Shown here piece by piece: positions 51,491 through 57,452 of a stretch of DNA of 64,000 nt. Origin of the DNA: Terriglobales bacterium (GTDB taxonomy: Bacteria > Acidobacteriota > Terriglobia > Terriglobales > Acidobacteriaceae). The DNA lies in NCBI GenBank assembly GCA_035487355.1, contig DATHMF010000093.1:37713-101712 (forward strand), written 5' to 3'. How positions within the stretch are numbered: position 1 is the first letter of the stretch; each line of letters starts with the position of its first letter. The notes beneath the pieces are model-generated. The model saw only the letters and a list, made by a program, of their open reading frames with translations. It was not told the origin of the DNA and made no database searches. A program made the translations under genes and the position numbers.

Positions 51491-52150
51491 ATGGCGCTTA
51501 CTAAACGGCAACGGCAGGTTTACGACTACATTGCGGAGTTTGTGCAGAAGAAGGGGTACTCGCCTTCCTTTGAGGAAATCGGCGACGGTATGGGGCTGAG
51601 TTCGCTGGCCACCGTGCACAAGCACATCACCAACCTTGAAAAGAAAGGGCTGCTACGGCGCGACTACAACCGCAGCCGCTCGCTCGATATTCTCGCCCCC
51701 AAGGGAAAGCTCAAGCTGGCCATGCAGGCGGCGGCTTCGGCAGCGAATCTTTCTGTGGCCAAGGCCGCGGCGGCGAGCCTGGCGCTGCCGCTCGTCGGGC
51801 GCATTGCCGCCGGCAAGCCGGTGGAGACGCTGGAACATCAGGAGACCATCTCACTGCATGACGTCACGCGCTCGCGCGACGTTTTTGTGCTCGAAGTGCG
51901 GGGCGATTCCATGCAGGAAGAGCACATCGTAGACGGCGACTATGTACTGGTGGAGAAGATCAAGACTGCCAGGAACGGCGAGATCGTGGTCGCCCTGGTG
52001 AACGATAGCGAAACTACGCTGAAGCGCTTCTACCGCGAAGGCAACCGGGTACGGCTGCAGCCGGCCAACGCCCAGATGCAGCCGATCATGGTGGCGGCGG
52101 ATGCGGTACAGATTCAGGGACGGGTGGTCGGGGTTTTGCGCAAATACTAG
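51491..52150 (+). CDS. lexA: LexA repressor
   Basis: A 219-residue SOS repressor. The N-terminal winged helix (KRQRQVYDYIAEF, GYSPSFEEIGDGMG, SSLATVHKHI) is followed by an Ala-rich linker somewhat longer than usual (about residues 80-100). The self-cleavage site Ala-Gly lies in GRIAAGKPVE. The catalytic Ser is in EVRGDSMQEE and the Lys in TTLKRFYR. The ATG 51491 matches the family's N-terminus. No ribosome-binding site is seen, in keeping with a leaderless mRNA. Confidence 0.96.
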   Translation: MALTKRQRQVYDYIAEFVQKKGYSPSFEEIGDGMGLSSLATVHKHITNLEKKGLLRRDYNRSRSLDILAPKGKLKLAMQAAASAANLSVAKAAAASLALPLVGRIAAGKPVETLEHQETISLHDVTRSRDVFVLEVRGDSMQEEHIVDGDYVLVEKIKTARNGEIVVALVNDSETTLKRFYREGNRVRLQPANAQMQPIMVAADAVQIQGRVVGVLRKY

Positions 52151-52479
52151 TTTTCACCGCGGAGGCGAGGAGACGCCGAGAAAAACAAAAACGCTTGCCA
52201 CGGATGTGCGATTGTTTTCGAGCGAGAAGTGCAACGTAGACACCACCAGTCATGCACTGCGCACGTTATTCTCAGATTCTTCGCTGCTCTCAGAATGACA
52301 ACCTCCAGGAACGATTACCGCGGCAGAAACCAAGAATTCTTCTAAGTGAAAAAATACCCAGCCTTGCGGCTGGGTATTTTCAGAAGTGAGGGTTTTTTCA
52401 AAAATTTGATTTTCGCGGCGGGGGTTTCGCGTTTTAGGTTTCGCGTCTCCAGCTTTCGCGTTTCGCGCTTTCCGTTTTT
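52151..52479. repeat. 329-bp convergent gap: C and F words, terminator
   Basis: A family C word (52156-52185, ACCGCGGAGGCGAGGAGAC) and an inverted family F word (52262-52300, TTCTCAGATTCTTCGCTGC then TCTCAGAATGACAA) are followed by a strong terminator (52351-52380). A TTTCGCGT-rich stretch (52408-52475) reaches the trxA stop. Confidence 0.7.
52351..52380. terminator. Bidirectional intrinsic terminator between lexA and trxA
   Basis: The 13-bp arms AAAATACCCAGCC and GGCTGGGTATTTT surround a TTGC loop. An A-run on the left and T-run on the right make it functional from both strands, as expected between convergent genes. Confidence 0.92.
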
Positions 52480-52842
52480 TTACGCTTCGGCTTTTACGGC
52501 CTGCGTGGCTTGAGCCACGAGCTTATCCACGGCCTTCTGGATGGTTTCTTTGGGTACGTAGCCGACAATCTGCTCTTTGACCACTCCATCCTTGAAAATG
52601 AGCAAGGTCGGGATGCCACGGACGCCGTAGCGGCCGGGGGTGGCGCAGTTCTTATCCACGTCCATTTTGACGACCTTCAGTTTACCCTCATAGTTTTGCG
52701 CGATTTCATCCACTACGGGCGCAAGCGCCTTGCAGGGGCCGCACCAGGCTGCCCAAAAATCAATCATTACCGGTTGCGACGACTTCAGAACCTCTTGCTC
52801 GAAGTTGCCGTCTGTTACTTCAAAAACTGCGTTGCCTGCCAT
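52480..52842 (-). CDS. trxA: Thioredoxin
   Basis: A 120-residue thioredoxin with active site WCGPC (WAAWCGPCKALAP) and cis-Pro region GVRGIPTLLIF. The C-terminus is extended by about ten residues rich in Ala and Lys (ATQAVKAEA). GGAGGAG precedes the ATG. It is a general cytoplasmic disulfide reductase. It is convergent with lexA. Confidence 0.96.
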   Translation of the reverse strand: MAGNAVFEVTDGNFEQEVLKSSQPVMIDFWAAWCGPCKALAPVVDEIAQNYEGKLKVVKMDVDKNCATPGRYGVRGIPTLLIFKDGVVKEQIVGYVPKETIQKAVDKLVAQATQAVKAEA

Positions 52843-53158
52843 TACTCCTCCAGATCCTTTGTGGTTTATGCGGGCGCTTTCTCGAACCTGTTTGCCCGCG
52901 AATCGAACCCACTAATGTAACATTTTTCTTCTAGTTTAGATGCACCAGTTGAGTTAAAGATACATTCAGCCAAGGCAAGGCTATTCTCACCGCGGAGGCG
53001 CGGAGACGCGGAGAAAAATTGAGTCATTGAGTCATCGGATCATTGAGTCATTGCGTAATCGGGTAATTGTTGAATTGAGTAATTGTGTTTTCCACAATCT
53101 CTAAACTCGTGCCCTGATAAAGAACTGAGGACTGACACCTGAGGACTAAGGACTGCTT
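52843..53158. repeat. 316-bp gap of C, D and E words
   Basis: TCACCGCGGAGGCGCGGAG with ACGCGGAGAAAAATTG (C, 52988-53020) leads into GAGTCATTGAGTCATCGG and GTAATCGGGTAATTG (D, 53021-53080). GAACTGAGGACTGACACC with TGAGGACTAAGGACTGC (E, 53122-53157) ends at the stop of the RDD gene. No gene is seen. Confidence 0.7.
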
Positions 53159-53932
53159 TTAATACCTTCCGCTATTGCGGCGTTCGCGGGCCAGGGTTTC
53201 GAGGAGCGTTTCCGGGTCGGGGCGGCCTTGGGGCGGGATTTCCAGGGTGCGGCTGACGCGCGCGGCGATCTGGATCGCTGTCTGTATGCGGAGCTGTGGC
53301 GGCAGTTCATAGCGGCGCTGCAGGAAAGCTTCGATGAGTTGCAGCTCATCCACGGTTAGGCGTGAGCTGTTGTAAACCGAGACCGGAGCTTCTGCCGCCG
53401 GCCTAGTGGGCACGCTCAAGATGGGCTGCATCTCGGCCAGCGGGCGCTCGTGCACGACGACCGTGCCGGCAACCATATCCCCGAGGCGCTTGTTCTGCTT
53501 GTTCAGCAGCGCGGCTACGATCCCGACTCCATAAAAGGCCGGGAGCCAGTCAACCGCACGCAGCAGGTTTCGCCCGATGGCTTCGTAGGCGCCGATGGGA
53601 GCGCCGGAATCTTTGATGACGCGCAGGTTGAGCTGGCGCTTGCCGAAGGTCTGGCCTTTCATCAGGATTTCGCTGATGGCGAAGTATCCCCAATAGATGA
53701 GGAAGAATACAAAAAAGGCAATGGCGGACACCCAGTTGGAGGCGCTGGAAGAGAACAACTGAAAGCTCGCGGCAACGATTGCGTAAATGATCCCCACAAC
53801 CGCGTAGATGAGCAACATGATGAGTGAGTCGAGCATCATGGCCAAGGCACGGCTGCCGACACCGGCGAGAGAAAATTCCAGAGGAATTTGTTCCGGGGTA
53901 TCAATGATAAGCTTGTCGTTGGCGTAAACCAT
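53159..53932 (-). CDS. RDD-family membrane protein
   Basis: A 257-residue protein. An N-terminal soluble segment (MVYANDKLIIDTPEQIPLEF) is followed by the RDD domain (AGVGSRALAMMLDSLIMLL with the Arg/Asp pair), about three or four helices and a soluble C-terminal tail of about 90 residues. The ATG at 53932, with GGAG four nt upstream, is chosen; 88 codons of upstream open frame would lie antisense in the neighbour. It is divergent from a SpoIIM-type gene whose start overlaps this one. RDD and SpoIIM-type genes commonly cluster with MoxR/DUF58 genes, absent here. Confidence 0.88.
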   Translation of the reverse strand: MVYANDKLIIDTPEQIPLEFSLAGVGSRALAMMLDSLIMLLIYAVVGIIYAIVAASFQLFSSSASNWVSAIAFFVFFLIYWGYFAISEILMKGQTFGKRQLNLRVIKDSGAPIGAYEAIGRNLLRAVDWLPAFYGVGIVAALLNKQNKRLGDMVAGTVVVHERPLAEMQPILSVPTRPAAEAPVSVYNSSRLTVDELQLIEAFLQRRYELPPQLRIQTAIQIAARVSRTLEIPPQGRPDPETLLETLARERRNSGRY

Positions 53933-54902
53933 GATCTCCACACGCTGGATGGAAAAACGCAGACCGCTCTGGACACGGCTGGAAAACCTGGTGGACCGCG
54001 TCAGCCGAGGCGGCATCTCTGCGCTGAACCATGCCGAACTACAGGAATTAAGCCTATTGTACCGCCAGACCGCCGCCGATTTGGCGACGGTGCGCGAAGA
54101 TGCCAGCGGACGCGCCAGCGCGGAATACTTGAACCGGCTGCTGGGCCGCGCCCACAACATTGTGTACAGCGGCAGCAAACGCGGGGGCGGGCGCAATGTG
54201 CTGCAGTTTTATTGGGAAGAGTATCCGCGCATCTTTCGGGAAACTTTTTCTTATAGCTTTGCCGCCTTCACCGTGTTTGTGGTCTCGGCGGTCGCCGGCA
54301 TGCTGGTGGCGATGAAAGACCCGGGATTCGTGCTGCATGTGATCGGCCCGCGCATGGTGGAAACCATTGACCGGCATGAGATGTGGACCCACTCCATTGT
54401 CGCCATCAAACCGGTGGCGGCGAGCGAGATCATGACCAACAACCTCAGCGTCTCATTTATGACGTTTGCCATGGGAATCACGGCTGGCGCGGGAACGCTC
54501 CTGATGCTGGCTTTCAATGGCCTGCTGATCGGCGTTATCGGCACCGCGTGCTGGCAGGCAAATATGAGCCTGGGACTATGGAGTTTTGTGGCGCCACACG
54601 GCGTGCTGGAGCTGCCCGCCATCTTTATTGCGGGCGGAGCAGGCCTGATGCTGGGGCGCGGGATGCTGTTTCCGGGAATTCTTCCGCGGATGCAATCGCT
54701 TGTGCTGGCGGGAAACAAAGCCGTGAAGCTGGTCCTGGGCATCATTCCATTGTTGATCGTGGCAGGAACTATTGAAGGATTCTTCTCGCCTTCAAGCCTG
54801 CCGGTGGGATTGAAGTTTATCTTCGCTGCCTGCATGTTTGCTTTGCTGGTCGCGTATTTAAGTGGCGGGTTTTTGGGGAAGCAGAGGACAGCAACAGACT
54901 AA
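53931..54902 (+). CDS. SpoIIM/DUF95-type stage II sporulation M-like membrane protein
   Basis: A 323-residue protein with a soluble helical N-terminus (residues 1-100, including ELQELSLLYRQTAADLA) and about five or six membrane helices. The pattern FMTFAMGITAGAGTL and SLGLWSFVAPHGVLEL is the conserved SpoIIM core. Many non-sporulating bacteria carry such genes with unknown function. The first ATG (53931) overlaps the start codon of the divergent RDD gene; the ATG at 53949 is an alternative. No ribosome-binding site supports either. Confidence 0.87.
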   Translation: MISTRWMEKRRPLWTRLENLVDRVSRGGISALNHAELQELSLLYRQTAADLATVREDASGRASAEYLNRLLGRAHNIVYSGSKRGGGRNVLQFYWEEYPRIFRETFSYSFAAFTVFVVSAVAGMLVAMKDPGFVLHVIGPRMVETIDRHEMWTHSIVAIKPVAASEIMTNNLSVSFMTFAMGITAGAGTLLMLAFNGLLIGVIGTACWQANMSLGLWSFVAPHGVLELPAIFIAGGAGLMLGRGMLFPGILPRMQSLVLAGNKAVKLVLGIIPLLIVAGTIEGFFSPSSLPVGLKFIFAACMFALLVAYLSGGFLGKQRTATD

Positions 54903-54907
54903 ACGGT

Positions 54908-55035
54908 TTCTTTACCACAGACGCAGAGACACAGAGAAGAATTGGGGCATCAGGAAATTTACGATTTATGATTTACGAATTACGATTTTACGAATTCTAA
55001 AATCATAAATCGTAAATCGAAAATCAATTCTTCTC
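54908..55035. repeat. Composite inverted repeat between convergent genes
   Basis: The left side is ACCACAGACGCAGAG, AGAGAAGAATT and GATTTATGATTTACGAATT. The right side is the reverse complement in the same nesting: AATCATAAATCGTAAATC, then AATTCTTCTCTGTGGTTAA. The two outer C/G-type words and the inner A words therefore pair to give one long hairpin. It fills the gap between the SpoIIM-type and TrmH-type genes. Confidence 0.85.
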
Positions 55036-55040
55036 TGTGG

Positions 55041-55868
55041 TTAATGCTGGCTTCTTTGTCTTGCGGCCTCGTACAGAATCAGCGACGCCGCCACCCCGGC
55101 GTTGAGCGACTCCACCTTTTCTGAGTGCGGGATCACTACGCGCTCATCGGCCTGGGCGAGAGCTTCGCGGGAGACGCCAGCGCCTTCGTTGCCGATCAGC
55201 AGGGCTACCCCTCCTTTAAGGTCGGCTTCAGGAAGTAGGGTTCCTTTATGGGAAGAGGTCGCAATTACACGCAGGTTGTGGCTGCGCAACACCGGCAAGA
55301 CTTCCGCAAAGGTTGCAGAAACGCAGGGGAGACGGAAGAGTGATCCGGCGGCGGCGCGTATGACTTTAGAGTTGAAGGCGCTTACGGTCCCTTCTGCGAG
55401 AATTACGCTGCTCGCCCCGAAGGCTTCGGCCGAGCGCAGCAGGGTGCCGAGGTTTCCCGGGTCCTGGATTCCCATGACGACAACCAGTAGTGCGCCGGGA
55501 GCGACCACGTCATCCAGCCGGAATTTTTTGGGCGTAACCAGCGCCGCCACGCCCTGACTATGCTCGGTAGCAACTGCGCTGGCGAAGACTTCGTCGGGCA
55601 ACACCAGGGTCTCTACGTTCTTGCCTACCTGGAGCAGCAGCCGCTCGGCGCGCTGGCCGGCGGATTTGCTGAAAAAGATGGCGTGCAGGCGGAGTCCGCT
55701 GCGAATGGCCTCTTCGATCAGGCGGACGCCCTCGATCGCGATGTGGCCGTCGGGGGTAGGCTCAGCCTGGGTGAAGGCGCGGCGCAACTGCTTGACCAGC
55801 GGATTCTGGCGGCTGGTTACGGAGTTCAGGCGGCGGCGTGACAGAGTTTCCATGCGTGGGGTCTCCAC
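55041..55868 (-). CDS. TrmH/SpoU-family RNA 2'-O-methyltransferase
   Basis: A 275-residue SPOUT enzyme. The N-terminal substrate-binding domain (SRQNPLVKQLRRAFTQ...) and the C-terminal knot with its three motifs (GNLGTLLRSAEAFGASSVIL in part, LLIGNEGAGVS, SLNAGVAASLILYEA) are all visible. It methylates 2'-hydroxyls in rRNA or tRNA using S-adenosylmethionine; the exact target is not determined. ATG 55868 is followed by a second in-frame ATG five codons later (55853). Confidence 0.92.
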   Translation of the reverse strand: METPRMETLSRRRLNSVTSRQNPLVKQLRRAFTQAEPTPDGHIAIEGVRLIEEAIRSGLRLHAIFFSKSAGQRAERLLLQVGKNVETLVLPDEVFASAVATEHSQGVAALVTPKKFRLDDVVAPGALLVVVMGIQDPGNLGTLLRSAEAFGASSVILAEGTVSAFNSKVIRAAAGSLFRLPCVSATFAEVLPVLRSHNLRVIATSSHKGTLLPEADLKGGVALLIGNEGAGVSREALAQADERVVIPHSEKVESLNAGVAASLILYEAARQRSQH

Positions 55869-55976
55869 AAGACTATCATCCTATGCTAGCGTTATTATTT
55901 CCATCGTGGCGGATTTAGAATGATGTGTTAGGGTTAACAGTTTCAGATACACCGCCAAGCGACGCAAGGAACTGAA

Positions 55977-56618
55977 TTGTCCGCTGAAATCGTAAAAATC
56001 AATAGCAACAACCCGGAACCCGCCCTGATCAGCTACGTAGCCCAACGCATTCAATCGGGCCATGTCATGGGCCTGCCCACCGACACCTTTTACGGACTGG
56101 CCGCCGATCCTTATAACCTGCGCGCGGTTGAGCTGATCTATCACGTGAAATCGCGCTCCAAACACAAGCCGCTCTCGCTTTTGGTCGAGAGCGTGGACCA
56201 AGCCGAAGAGCTGGCCGATGTGAACTCTTCCGATCTGTTCGACATCCTGGCGCGCAAGTACTGGCCGGGACCGCTCACGATTATTGTCAAAGCAGCGGGG
56301 CGAGTGCCGCTCAAAGTCACGGCCAATACGGGCAACGTCGCCCTACGAGTACCGTCGGCGAGCATTCCGTTGGCGGTGATCCGAGCGGCTGGAGTCCCGA
56401 TCACTGCGACCTCGGCCAACGTCAGCGGCGCCAGCGAGTGTACCACCGCCGAAGGCGTGCGTCAGCAGCTCGGAAACCTCATTCCCCTCATCGTGGATGG
56501 AGGCCCCTCGCCGCGCGAGGTCGCTTCAACTATCGTTGACCTTAGCGGCGATCACTGGCGAGTCCTGCGAGAAGGGACCATTCCCACGCAAGAGCTGACG
56601 CAACTGCTGGGAGAGTGA
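55977..56618 (+). CDS. tsaC: L-threonylcarbamoyladenylate synthase (TsaC/Sua5 type, TTG start)
   Basis: A 213-residue YrdC-domain protein making the intermediate for the t6A37 tRNA modification. Motifs seen are MGLPTDTFYGLAADP, the KSRSKHKPLSLLV nucleotide-binding basic patch, WPGPLTIIVKA, RVPSASIPLAV and ITATSANVSG. TTG 55977 is taken as start because AAGGA lies 8 nt upstream. It lacks the Sua5-specific C-terminal domain. Other t6A genes are not adjacent. Confidence 0.94.
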   Translation: MSAEIVKINSNNPEPALISYVAQRIQSGHVMGLPTDTFYGLAADPYNLRAVELIYHVKSRSKHKPLSLLVESVDQAEELADVNSSDLFDILARKYWPGPLTIIVKAAGRVPLKVTANTGNVALRVPSASIPLAVIRAAGVPITATSANVSGASECTTAEGVRQQLGNLIPLIVDGGPSPREVASTIVDLSGDHWRVLREGTIPTQELTQLLGE

Positions 56619-56723
56619 GAAGAAATTGGGTGATTGGGTAATTGGGCAATTGCAGCTCGAAACTTGAAACCGCTTTTTAATTCTGCGTTTATCTGCGTTC
56701 ATCTGCGGCGAAAAGCTTTTTTT

Positions 56724-57353
56724 ATGAAACCAACTCCAGACGGCGGCCAATTCAAACCGGGAAGGAAGCGCAGGCTCTTCTGGCGATTGCTTGCGTTGCT
56801 GCTGGTCGTCTTCCTGGCGTACTGCGGGCTGCTGTACTGGCGCATCGCGCAACAGTCGGGCGTGGATGAAGCCCGCCAAGCCGACGTGATCGTCGTCCTG
56901 GGTGCGGCGGAGTATGGCGGCAAACCTTCTCCGGTGTATCGCGCGCGGCTGGAGCACGCGGCTGAGCTATTTGAAAAAAGCCTGGCGCCCTTTGTGATTA
57001 CCAGCGGTGGGACGGGCGGCGAGGTGAGCTTCAGCGAAGGCCAGGTAGGGCGGGATTATCTGGCGGAACACGGCATCCCAGAGAGCCAACTCATTGCCGA
57101 GACCCAGAGCCACGATACTAACGAATCGGCCCAACGCGTGGCCGCCATCATGCGCGAGAACGGAATGAAGAGCTGTATCGCAGTGAGCGATGACTACCAT
57201 ATGTATCGCGTGAAAAAGATGCTGGAGGCGCAGGGCGTGGTGGTGTATGGGTCTCCGCGGCTGGAGTCGAGGCCGGTTTCATGGGTCGAGCATACGAAAA
57301 TGATTGGGGAAGAGATTGTTAAATATATTTTGTGGAAATTGCACTTGAGTTGA
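56724..57353 (+). CDS. YdcF/DUF218-family membrane-anchored protein
   Basis: A 209-residue protein with one N-terminal helix (about 18-35) and a DUF218 domain. Motifs seen are ADVIVVLGAAEYGGKPS, RARLEHAAELFE, ITSGGTG, ESQSHDTNE-like (ETQSHDTNESAQR) and DDYHMYRVKKM. The family includes SanA/ElyC-type envelope proteins linked to peptidoglycan or enterobacterial common antigen balance. The ATG at 56724 gives a clean anchor. The upstream DNA (56625-56715) is made of D words and CGTTTATCTGCGTTCATC. Confidence 0.88.
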   Translation: MKPTPDGGQFKPGRKRRLFWRLLALLLVVFLAYCGLLYWRIAQQSGVDEARQADVIVVLGAAEYGGKPSPVYRARLEHAAELFEKSLAPFVITSGGTGGEVSFSEGQVGRDYLAEHGIPESQLIAETQSHDTNESAQRVAAIMRENGMKSCIAVSDDYHMYRVKKMLEAQGVVVYGSPRLESRPVSWVEHTKMIGEEIVKYILWKLHLS

Positions 57354-57365
57354 GAAAAAAGATTA

Positions 57366-57409
57366 ACCACAAAGGGCACAAAGGATAGATTAGTTTGTGT
57401 ACCTTTTTT
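57366..57409. terminator. Terminator made from a family G word
   Basis: ACCACAAAGGGCACAAAGG (G word) is followed by TTTGTGTACCTTTTTT, its partial reverse complement. AAAGG-GC-ACAAA pairs with TTTGT-GTA-CCTTT and ends in a T-run. It lies just after the YdcF-type gene and before the convergent FG-GAP gene. Confidence 0.7.
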
Positions 57410-57452
57410 CCTTGGCGATCCTTCCGCCAACCCTCCAACACGCGCTCAGGAA

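Noticed and set aside
53933..54196. Longer N-terminus for the RDD protein
   Set aside because: The extra 88 codons are antisense to the SpoIIM-type gene; ATG 53932 has a good ribosome site.
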